A stretch of 64,000 bases of DNA from JADFMN01 sp964529975 (GTDB lineage: Bacteria > Armatimonadota > Fimbriimonadia > Fimbriimonadales > Fimbriimonadaceae). Positions 15,171-23,678 of this stretch are shown in pieces. The notes under the pieces were generated by a model. The model had not been told where the DNA came from, did no database searches, and saw only the letters and a list, made by a program, of their open reading frames with translations. Numbering within the stretch: the stretch's first letter is position 1; each line of letters starts with the position of its first letter. Position numbers and translations under genes: made by a program. The stretch covers positions 19,064 to 83,063 of the forward strand of contig CAZGXW010000003.1 of NCBI GenBank assembly GCA_964529975.1, read 5' to 3'.

Positions 15171-16913
15171 ATGGGATTGAAAGGGAACAAGGCGCTCTGG
15201 CTTGGCTTGGGCGTCTTTCTCTTTGCGCTCGTGGTCCGGTTGGTCGGGATCGGTTGGGGCCTTCCCAACGAGACGCACAATCAGTCCTTCCATCCAGACG
15301 AGCCGGTCATCCTCGGATACGCGCAGCAGATTGAGCCGTCGAAGTTCGACTTTGCGCCGGGGTTCTACAACTACGGCACGTTGTATCTGACCTTGGTCCG
15401 CATGACAACCGACGTGGTCTCGGCTTATAGTCCTGTCCCAGAAGGGAACAAGCCACAGGCAGGGAATGCGCTCGTCTCGAACGTCTTAGTGGCTGGGCGC
15501 GTTCTAAGCGCGCTTGCAGGGGCGGCGACAGCCTGGGTCGTGCTGTTGATGTTGCTCCCCAGGGTGGGGAGCATGGGTGCAATCGTAGGCGGCTTTGCGA
15601 TGGCTATCGCGCCCGGTCACGTCGTGCACTCTCGTTTCCAGACGGTGGACGTGATCGCGACGTTTTTCTTGGCGCTCGCGCTGCACTACGCGCTGAAACT
15701 CGCCCCGCCGAACGAGATCGAGGGCAAGTCGGCTTTGCGGTTCGCCGTTCTTAGTGGGCTGTTTGCAGGACTCAGCGCTGGCACCAAGTACACGGGGATC
15801 TTGGCACTTATCGCGCTTGCCGTCGTGGTGGTGTTTGAGAGGAAGTCCCTAGGGTGGAAGCCGCTTGTGGTCGGGGTACTGTCTGCCCTCGTTGCGTTCT
15901 TCGTGACGACCCCGGGCGCGCTCGTCGAATCGAGCGCGTTCCTGCGTGACTTCAAGTACGAGATGACGCACACACAGACGGGTCACGGGCTTGTGTTCGC
16001 AGGAACGCCAAGTGGATTCGTCTATCACCTGTGGAACCTTTCGATGGCGCTCGGTGCCGTCGTTGCGACGTTTGGATTAGTCGGCCTGGCGCGCGCGACT
16101 TGGCGAAGGCACGTCTGGGCGATCGCCTTGTTTGCGTTCGGCCTGGCCTACTACCTCTTGATCGGAAGGGCGGAGGTCAAGTTCATGCGTTACGTTTTCC
16201 CGCTTCTTCCCGTACTGGCGGTAGGCTTCGGATGGATCATCGCACGGGCCAAGGAAAGCCCGAAGCCTTTCTTGCAGTTTGGAGTCGTCCTAGTCGCCGT
16301 GCTCGGGATCGCGTCTTCGTTGGCTGCTGTCGGCCAATTCACTGTATGGATGGTCACGGACGATCCGCGCGAGGCGGCCGCCCTGGAGATGAGGCAAGAC
16401 GCAACGGTTGGACTTGTCAGTGACCCATGGTTCTACACTCCTCCGCTTTACCCTGGAACGACGGCCGGGCCGTATGTGGAGCAAAGGGCTGGGGCGTTCG
16501 AAGTCAGGAAGCAATGGATGGATGCAGCGACGAACCCGCACGTCGTCCGCTATCTGCCATCCCCTCCCGAACAAAGGATCGACTTCGACAAGCGGCTCTT
16601 GACGGAACTTCGGCCCGATTACGTGGTCTTCTCGAGTTTTGAGATCGGTGACCTGAACCGCATGAACAAACTCCCCAGCCCGCCGAAAGAGTACGAGACC
16701 CAGCTCGGACGGGCCGAGGAGTTCATGGACACCCTTCAGACGGGGTATGAAATCTGGAAAGTTCATGGGTCGGACGGCGGGGCCTTGCCGCACGACCTCA
16801 TGTACATCCGTCCCGAGATACAGGTTTGGAAGCGAAAGAACGATTCAGCGAGCCCATCGACTGGTTCCTCGACCACCTCAGGGCCGAGCGGGGAGCCAGC
16901 GCCCACACCTTAG
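15171..16913 (+). CDS. Membrane glycosyltransferase, PMT/ArnT-like (GT39/GT83 superfamily)
   Basis: A 580-residue integral membrane protein. About ten helices run from residue 8 to about 400, followed by a soluble C-terminal part and a Ser/Thr/Pro tail. The first loop holds the acidic SFHPDEPVILGYAQ motif, placed like the Asp/Glu pair that binds the lipid-phosphate sugar donor in PMT and ArnT enzymes. Such enzymes move a sugar from a polyprenyl phosphate to protein or lipid on the outer face of the membrane; the acceptor is unknown. The end overlaps the start of the recombinase gene by 88 bp. Confidence 0.8.
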   Translation: MGLKGNKALWLGLGVFLFALVVRLVGIGWGLPNETHNQSFHPDEPVILGYAQQIEPSKFDFAPGFYNYGTLYLTLVRMTTDVVSAYSPVPEGNKPQAGNALVSNVLVAGRVLSALAGAATAWVVLLMLLPRVGSMGAIVGGFAMAIAPGHVVHSRFQTVDVIATFFLALALHYALKLAPPNEIEGKSALRFAVLSGLFAGLSAGTKYTGILALIALAVVVVFERKSLGWKPLVVGVLSALVAFFVTTPGALVESSAFLRDFKYEMTHTQTGHGLVFAGTPSGFVYHLWNLSMALGAVVATFGLVGLARATWRRHVWAIALFAFGLAYYLLIGRAEVKFMRYVFPLLPVLAVGFGWIIARAKESPKPFLQFGVVLVAVLGIASSLAAVGQFTVWMVTDDPREAAALEMRQDATVGLVSDPWFYTPPLYPGTTAGPYVEQRAGAFEVRKQWMDAATNPHVVRYLPSPPEQRIDFDKRLLTELRPDYVVFSSFEIGDLNRMNKLPSPPKEYETQLGRAEEFMDTLQTGYEIWKVHGSDGGALPHDLMYIRPEIQVWKRKNDSASPSTGSSTTSGPSGEPAPTP

Positions 16914-17722
16914 CCGCTTATCGCAACGACCTTTCCCAGGCTGCAACTTACTTCGCGGGAATTGGCCTGCGCGATTGGCGGTCATTGTCCAGCGAGTCGA
17001 TCATGCGCTACCAGTCTTCGCTCGGTCGGCTGAAGCCGACGACGATGATGAGGAGGACGAGCAGCCTCAGGTCGTTGATCAAGTTTCTCAAGAAGAACGG
17101 TGAGGGACCGCCGGTCGAACTTCCGAGCGCTCGCGGAGTCCGGCGACCGAAGCGGCTACCCAAGGCGCTGACGCTAGAAGAACTCGGTTCGCTTCTGAAC
17201 GCCCCGGACCTCACCAAGCCGGAAGGCGTGCGCGACCGCGCCCTAATGGAACTTGTCTACGGCGCCGGCCTGCGCATCAGCGAGGCGGTCGAACTCCGCG
17301 TCGAGGAGCTCGACCTCGACACGGCTGCGTTCCGCGTGACAGGGAAGCGAGGAAAGGTCCGGTGGCTCCCCTTGCCCCGGTTCACGACGCCTTGGGTGGA
17401 GAAGTACCTCAAGGAGGCACGCCCTAAACTCGCCAAGCGGGCGATTGCGCAGGTGTTCGTCGGGTCGCGGGGACAGGCGCTTTCGCGCCAGAGCGCATAT
17501 CTCTTGCTGGAAAAGCACGCTAAGTCAGCAGGGCTCCGTCGCAAAGTGAGCCCGCACGTCCTTCGTCACACCTATGCGGTCCATCTTCTGCAGGGAGGCG
17601 CGGACCTACGTGCTGTCCAAGAACTGCTCGGTCACGCCTCGATCAGCACCACCCAGGTCTACACACAACTCGACATGGCGGAAGTCCAGCGCAAGTACAA
17701 GAAGGCGCACCCGCGGCGTTAG
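16826..17722 (+). CDS. Tyrosine recombinase XerC/XerD
   Basis: A 298-residue site-specific recombinase, normal length for Xer proteins. The N-terminal core-binding domain (about 8-95) is followed by the catalytic domain. Active-site residues are visible: R150 (GAGLRISE), K174 or K177 (GKRGKVRWLPL), H244 and R247 (HVLRHTYAVHLL), H270 (LLGHASISTT) and Y279 (VYTQL). It probably resolves chromosome dimers at dif. The chosen start is TTG at 16826, inside the preceding gene; it gives a full-length domain but no strong ribosome site is visible. XerC and XerD cannot be told apart here. Confidence 0.92.
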   Translation: MEAKERFSEPIDWFLDHLRAERGASAHTLAAYRNDLSQAATYFAGIGLRDWRSLSSESIMRYQSSLGRLKPTTMMRRTSSLRSLIKFLKKNGEGPPVELPSARGVRRPKRLPKALTLEELGSLLNAPDLTKPEGVRDRALMELVYGAGLRISEAVELRVEELDLDTAAFRVTGKRGKVRWLPLPRFTTPWVEKYLKEARPKLAKRAIAQVFVGSRGQALSRQSAYLLLEKHAKSAGLRRKVSPHVLRHTYAVHLLQGGADLRAVQELLGHASISTTQVYTQLDMAEVQRKYKKAHPRR

Positions 17723-18210
17723 TCGTGGGTCTCGACGACGACGTATCCCAGCGTGGTGTCCCCGAGCATGATCGGAGCGTACAGCCGCAATCCAGGCGCA
17801 GCAGATTCCAATTTGACTTTGCCCTTGGGGAGTTCGTCTTCTTCAAACTTCGAGCTCGCCAAGTCTGTGGCCGACGTTGCGAGCACGTCTCCGTCAGGGT
17901 CTGAGATCGACACGACCTTGTAGCCCCCGGCGCGCATGATGTCCACCGTGAGTGGGCGAAGACGCTCGCGTCCAGCGTCGGTCCTCATGGATCTCGCCTC
18001 GAGCATCGGGTACTTCAGGCTAGCGGCCAGCGCGGCGATTCCGTCCGAGAGCGCCTCGTTCCTTGCTTTCGATGTGCGAACGCTACCTGCCCAGGCCGTG
18101 ATGGTCAACAGAATGATCCCGATCGCTGTGCCCACGATGAGGTTCCTCACTTGCGGGGACATAAGCGACGTTCGCTCCTCGACTGCTTGCTCCTGTTCGA
18201 CGTCGGACAT
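17719..18210 (-). CDS. Single-helix membrane protein with periplasmic sensor-like domain
   Basis: A 163-residue protein with a cytoplasmic N-terminus, one membrane helix (about 25-42) and an outer domain. The outer part begins with a helical stretch (TSKARNEALSDGIAALAASL) and ends in a PAS/Cache-like beta sheet (YKVVSISDPDGDVLATSATDL, LYAPIMLGDTTLGYVVVE), as in the input domains of sensor kinases and chemoreceptors. No output domain is fused, so the role is unknown. It has a -10 box 6 nt before its ATG and shares its stop region with the convergent recombinase gene. Confidence 0.7.
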   Translation of the reverse strand: MSDVEQEQAVEERTSLMSPQVRNLIVGTAIGIILLTITAWAGSVRTSKARNEALSDGIAALAASLKYPMLEARSMRTDAGRERLRPLTVDIMRAGGYKVVSISDPDGDVLATSATDLASSKFEEDELPKGKVKLESAAPGLRLYAPIMLGDTTLGYVVVETHD

Positions 18211-18216
18211 GGCTAG

Positions 18217-18222
18217 ATTCTA
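18217..18222 (-). promoter_or_regulatory. -10 box (TAGAAT), leaderless-type
   Basis: TAGAAT on the minus strand with a 6-nt gap to the ATG at 18210. Confidence 0.5.
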
Positions 18223-19212
18223 CGCGGTCCCTGGGAGCGGGCTGTTCGGGAAGACGTCGAGCGACGCGCCGTCACGCTCGCCACTTGCAAGCCGGAACGA
18301 GCCCGCCATCGCAATCATTGCGGCGTTGTCCGTGCAGAACTCTGGCTTGGGAACGTGAAACGAGACGCCCGCGCGCTCGCACTCACTGTGGAGACGTTCT
18401 CGCAGGCTCAGGTTGGCGGCAACTCCGCCGACGAGCGCGAACGACTTGAATCCGAACTGGTCGATCGCTCGAGCAGACTTCTCAGCGAGAACGTCCACGA
18501 TTGCCGCTTGCAGCGAGGCCGCCGCATCGTTCACCTCGACCTGCTCTGCCTCGACCATCCTGAGCACGGCCGTCTTGAGCCCGCTGAACGAAAAGTTGAA
18601 CGGGTCGGACTTCAGGCTCCTCGGAAGTTTGTAACGGTGTGGGTCACCACCGATCGCGGCGTTTTGCACGGCATACCCACCTGGGTAACCCAGGCCAAGA
18701 AGGCGTGCCCCCTTGTCGAACGCCTCGCCTGCGGCGTCGTCGATGGTCTGTCCGACCAGTTCGTAATCCCCGACTCCGCGAACGATGACGAGTTCCGTGT
18801 GACCACCCGAGACGACGAGGCAGAGATACGGCAGGCTCGGTCCAACACCCTCCAGGAACACACTGAGTACGTGGCCCTCGATGTGATGGACACCGACGAA
18901 AGGAACGCCCCAGGACATAGAGAGGGCCTTTGCGGCTGTCGTGCCGACACTGAGCGCCCCAACCAAGCCGGGCCGGTTGGTCACAGCAATGCCATCTGGT
19001 CGCGCTGACCCTATCGCCTCGCTGACGACGGGCACGATGGCTTCGACGTGCGCGCGCGCCGCAGCCTCCGGGACGACTCCGCCCCACTTCCGGTGCAGGT
19101 CGGCCTGGGACGACACGACGTTCGTCAAGACGGTGTGCCCGTCGAGTAGGGAAGCGCTCGTCTCGTCACAACTCGTCTCAATACCGAGCACGAGTCCCTT
19201 GAACGGTGTCAC
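18220..19212 (-). CDS. tsaD: tRNA N6-threonylcarbamoyladenosine transferase TsaD
   Basis: A 330-residue Kae1/TsaD protein that transfers the threonylcarbamoyl group to A37 of ANN-decoding tRNAs together with TsaB and TsaE (not in the window). Motifs: LGIETSCDETS, the metal-binding HHIEGH (H110/H114), VSGGHTELV, FDKGARLLGLGYPGG, ALVGGVAANLSLR and FCTDNAAMIA. The start is GTG at 19210-19212, giving ATP-binding sequence right at the N-terminus. This GTG overlaps the rimI stop codon by 4 bp, so the two are translationally coupled. A longer upstream frame exists but runs through rimI. Confidence 0.94.
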   Translation of the reverse strand: MTPFKGLVLGIETSCDETSASLLDGHTVLTNVVSSQADLHRKWGGVVPEAAARAHVEAIVPVVSEAIGSARPDGIAVTNRPGLVGALSVGTTAAKALSMSWGVPFVGVHHIEGHVLSVFLEGVGPSLPYLCLVVSGGHTELVIVRGVGDYELVGQTIDDAAGEAFDKGARLLGLGYPGGYAVQNAAIGGDPHRYKLPRSLKSDPFNFSFSGLKTAVLRMVEAEQVEVNDAAASLQAAIVDVLAEKSARAIDQFGFKSFALVGGVAANLSLRERLHSECERAGVSFHVPKPEFCTDNAAMIAMAGSFRLASGERDGASLDVFPNSPLPGTA

Positions 19213-19670
19213 GGCCTCCAACCTGTGAGGTCGTTGAGCCACATGATAACAGCGTCTTCTCGGTTGTTGGGATAGTACGCCTTGCGCACGCCAGCCGACA
19301 CGAAGCCGAGGTCTTCGTACATCTTTATCGCCGCCTCGTTGCCGGCCCTGACCTCGAGGGTCGCGCAGACTGCTCCGCGGTCTCGACAGCGGGATAGCAG
19401 GTCGACCATCAACTTCCGACCGATGCCTTGTCGGCGCATTGTGGGGCTCACCGCGACCGTCGTGATGTGGCACTCGTCCGCGACGATCCACGCTCCTGCA
19501 TAGCCGACGACCTCGCCGCCTGCCTTTGCGACCAAGAACTCGGACGGCGGGTGACCGATCTCTTGCTCAAACGAGGCGCGCACCCAAGGTGACCCGTTCG
19601 ACTCCGCCTCGATCACCATGATCGGGTCCACGTGTTCGTGTGCCAGCGGGACGATCGTCGCGCCCTTCAA
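19209..19670 (-). CDS. rimI: Ribosomal-protein-alanine N-acetyltransferase RimI-like
   Basis: A 153-residue GNAT protein with the acetyl-CoA pocket VAVSPTMRRQGIGRKLM and the RimI-typical ending LEVRAGNEAAIKMYEDLGFVSAGVRKAYYPNNREDAVIMWL. It acetylates protein N-termini, in E. coli that of ribosomal protein S18. Its position directly before tsaD, with a 4-bp overlap, matches the tsaB-rimI-tsaD arrangement common in bacteria and supports the assignment. It starts 2 bp after the livF stop. Confidence 0.88.
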   Translation of the reverse strand: MKGATIVPLAHEHVDPIMVIEAESNGSPWVRASFEQEIGHPPSEFLVAKAGGEVVGYAGAWIVADECHITTVAVSPTMRRQGIGRKLMVDLLSRCRDRGAVCATLEVRAGNEAAIKMYEDLGFVSAGVRKAYYPNNREDAVIMWLNDLTGWRP

Positions 19671-19672
19671 GC

Positions 19673-20374
19673 CTAGCCTCCGAGGTACGCCTCTTTGACC
19701 TTCGGGTCCGTCAAAAGCGCCTTTCCTGTGTCAGAGAGCACGACCTTGCCGGTTTCAAGGACATAGGCCCGGTCTGCGACCTCGAGTGCGCGGTGGGCGT
19801 TTTGCTCGACAAGAAGGATCGTCGTGCCCTCGGCGTGCAGTTTCTGGATGATCGAGAAGATCTCTGCCACCAAGTTGGGCGCGAGCCCCATGCTCGGCTC
19901 GTCGAGGAGCAGGAGTTTCGGGCGGCACATTAGCGCACGGCAGATTGCCAGCATCTGCTGTTCGCCTCCAGAGAGCGTTCCGGCGCTCTGCCTGAGCCTT
20001 TCCTTCACCCTGGGGAAACTTGCCATCGCCTTTTCCATGTCGGCGTGGATTTCACCGTCCTTACGCGTGTGGGCGCCGAGTTGCAGGTTCTCATAGACCT
20101 GCATATTCGTGAAGATCCTCCTGCCCTCAGGCGACTGCGAAACGCCCATCTGGACGATCTTGTCCGGGCTGACGCACGTCAAATCGGTGCCATGCAGGGT
20201 GATCGAGCCGTTGCGAGGGCGGAGCAGCCCGCTGATTGTCCGCAGAAGCGTGCTCTTGCCAGCCCCGTTTGATCCGATGATCGCTACGACCTCGCCTTGG
20301 TTGACCTCAAGGCTCACGTCGCACAGGGCTTGGATAGCCCCGTAATAGACGTTGATCCGGTCGATGGTCAGCAT
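19673..20374 (-). CDS. livF: Branched-chain amino-acid type ABC transporter ATP-binding protein (LivF)
   Basis: A 233-residue ABC ATPase. Walker A is GSNGAGKS (34-41), the signature is LSGGEQQ (134-140) and Walker B is LLLLDEP (154-160). The IDRINVYYGAIQALCDVSLEV start and the MGLAPNLVAEIFSIIQ region are typical of the LivF subgroup, which works with LivG, LivH, LivM and a binding protein. None of these is in the window. The start ATG at 20374 is preceded by TACAAT at an 8-nt distance. It leads an operon with rimI and tsaD. Confidence 0.9.
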   Translation of the reverse strand: MLTIDRINVYYGAIQALCDVSLEVNQGEVVAIIGSNGAGKSTLLRTISGLLRPRNGSITLHGTDLTCVSPDKIVQMGVSQSPEGRRIFTNMQVYENLQLGAHTRKDGEIHADMEKAMASFPRVKERLRQSAGTLSGGEQQMLAICRALMCRPKLLLLDEPSMGLAPNLVAEIFSIIQKLHAEGTTILLVEQNAHRALEVADRAYVLETGKVVLSDTGKALLTDPKVKEAYLGG

Positions 20375-20382
20375 GAGGCACC

Positions 20383-20388
20383 ATTGTA
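20383..20388 (-). promoter_or_regulatory. -10 box (TACAAT) of the livF-rimI-tsaD operon
   Basis: TACAAT on the minus strand, 8 nt before the livF ATG. Confidence 0.5.
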
Positions 20389-20543
20389 GCCGATCATCCG
20401 GCGGGCTCCAGAGGGCCCACCCCGCAACCTGAGTTGAACCTGCCATGTAGGAATGGAAGGCTCGTCCCGCGCCCTTGCGAGGGCGCTGGGTAGAACCGGG
20501 CAACGCGCTGTGGGAGGCGCGCCCGGCCCTTGAGAAACCTGCC

Positions 20544-22213
20544 ATGAAGAAGATCGGGATTGGAATCCTCGCCGTTGTCGTGCTTATCGTGATCGCGCTG
20601 GTGGCTTCGCGCGGACGTGGCGACAATGCGAACGCCGCTGTCTTGACCGAGACCGTCAAGATCGGCGACTTGCTCTCGCAAGTCGTCGAGACCGGATCGC
20701 TCGATGCGGTCAAGACCGTCGAGGTCAAGAGCAAGGTCTCTGGCCGCGTCGCAGAACTGCACGTCGACGAGGGAGACGTCGTCAAGGCCGGGGAACTCAT
20801 CGCGGTCATCGATCCCGAGGAGACCCAGTTGCGCGTCTCACAAGAGCGGGCACGCCTCAAGGCCGCGCAGGCCCAGTTAGACCAGATCGATGTACAGATC
20901 CGACAGAGGAAGGTCACCTCGAAGACCAACTTGGAGCGGGCCACCTCGACGGTCGAACAACTGAAACTCGAACTGGACGCCCAGCCCACGATTACGCGGA
21001 CCGAGGTCAACACGGCCGAGGCCGCCTACAACAACGCGGTCAACGCCCGCGACCTACTGACGAAGATCACCCAGCCGAACCAGCGGCTTTCGCTCCAGAA
21101 CCAACTCACCGAGGCGAAGTCGAACTTGCAGAACGCGATCGCGGAAGAAGAGCGCTCGAAGCGCCTGCTCGAAAAAGGCTACATCTCTCAGAGGGCATAC
21201 GAGTCGGCCCGCAACCAACTCGACCTCGCCAAGGCAAGGCTCAGCACCGTCCAAGGCCAGGTTGACCGGCTCGACAGCGAGCAGTCGATCGAGCGGGGCC
21301 AGGCCGAAGAGAACGTGCGCAACGCGAAGGCCGGGCTCGACCGCGCCCTCGCAACGACCTTCCGTGATGTGACAAAGCGCGAGGAGTACAAGCAAGCCTT
21401 GGCCAGCAAACTGGATGCCGAGGCCGCGTTGCTCGACGTACAGTCGCTAGAGGCAGGGCGAGTCCAGCAGATCGCCAACATCTCGCAGATCGAGGACTCG
21501 CTCAACGACTCGTTGCGCCTCCTTCGCGAAACGGAGATCCGTTCGCCGATTGACGGAATCGTGACGAAGAGGCTGGTCCAGGAGGGCGAACTCGTCGCTA
21601 GCCTTAGCAGTTTCTCCTCAGGCACGCCGATCGTTCGCGTGGAAGACCGCTCGAAAATGATCGTCAAACTCGAGATCAACGAGATCGACGTCGCAAAACT
21701 CAGGGTCACCATGCAGACGAAAGTCCAGGTCGACGCCTTCCCTGAGAAGACCTTCTCAGGCACTGTGACCAAGATTTCGCCAACGGACGTCAGCGCCTCC
21801 GCGCCTGCGGCCGGCTCGACCAGCGCGGTCGTCAAGTACGAGGTCGAGGTCGAGATGAACGAGGCCTCTGACGAACTGAAGTCGGGCATGTCGGCCAAGT
21901 GCACGATGACCGTGCTCGACAAGAAGAACGTTCTCGTGCTGCCCCGCCAGTTTGTGGGTCGAGACGCTGACGGCTCCTATTTCGTGATGGTCGCGCCGAA
22001 GGACAAGAAGGACAAGAAGGCGAAGTCCACAAAGACCAAGGTGACGGTCGGCGACGCGTCCGCGAGGTCTTTTGAGATCATCAGCGGGGTCAAGGAAGGC
22101 ACAGTGGTCGAAAAGCCTGATTACACCGGTCCGAGCCGCAAGGGCATGATGGAGTTCTCCAGCGGAGACGAGTCCGGCGGGGCCGAAGAGGAAGAGAGCC
22201 AGAACGTAGAGAA

Positions 22214-22217
<4 letters not shown>
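20544..22217 (+). CDS. MacA/HlyD-family periplasmic adaptor
   Basis: A 557-residue membrane-fusion protein. One N-terminal membrane helix (about 4-22) anchors it. A biotinyl-lipoyl half-domain follows (VVETGSLDAVKTVEVKSKVSGRVAELHVDEGDVVKAGELIAVIDP), then a long coiled-coil hairpin (about 95-320), the second lipoyl half (ETEIRSPIDGIVTKRLVQEGELV), and a beta-barrel domain. The tail is acidic. Such proteins bridge an inner-membrane transporter to an outer-membrane exit, as in MacA. The ATG at 20544 places the helix at the N-terminus; longer frames upstream have no start signal. The MacB-like permease overlaps its stop by 4 bp. Confidence 0.9.
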
Positions 22218-23446
<1,229 letters not shown>

Positions 23447-23479
23447 CCAAAAAAGAAGGCCCCTCCTGGGTGGAGGGGC
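23447..23479 (-). terminator. Rho-independent terminator after tRNA-Met
   Basis: On the minus strand GCCCCTCC and GGAGGGGC form an 8-bp stem over a 5-nt loop, followed by CTTCTTTTTT. It lies 37 nt downstream of the tRNA and abuts the macB-like stop codon from the other side. Confidence 0.85.
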
Positions 23480-23516
23480 AATCTATGTATGGCATGTGTG
23501 ATGAGTATTGGGTCTA

Positions 23517-23593
23517 TGGTAGCGGAGGTCAGACTCGAACTGACGACCTAACGGGTATGAACCGTTTGCTCTAACCAACTGAGCTACTCCGCC
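23517..23593 (-). tRNA. tRNA-Met (CAU anticodon)
   Basis: A 77-nt cloverleaf with encoded CCA. Arms: acceptor GGCGGAG/CTCCGCT (the first pair is G-U), D arm GCTCAGTTGGTTAGAGC, anticodon stem AACGG/CCGTT with loop TTCATAC, T arm GTCAG-TTCGAGT-CTGAC. The anticodon stem lacks the three G-C pairs of initiator tRNA, so it is an elongator Met tRNA or, less likely, the tRNA-Ile that is later modified with lysidine. Confidence 0.93.
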
Positions 23594-23664
23594 GCTCCCT
23601 CTATTGTGGCCCAGAATCGACCCAGGCGCAACCTGTCCTAGAACTCGTACGGGCCTTCAAAACG

Positions 23665-23670
23665 TACAAT
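23665..23670 (+). promoter_or_regulatory. -10 box (TACAAT) of the M1 peptidase gene
   Basis: TACAAT with 8 nt to the ATG at 23679. Confidence 0.5.
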
Positions 23671-23678
23671 ACGGCGTG

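Noticed and set aside
16826..17722. Tyrosine recombinase considered as a phage or island integrase
   Set aside because: Length and motifs are of Xer type, and there are no attachment repeats, tRNA end duplication or phage genes nearby.
23517..23593. Initiator tRNA
   Set aside because: The anticodon stem lacks the three consecutive G-C pairs of initiator tRNA.
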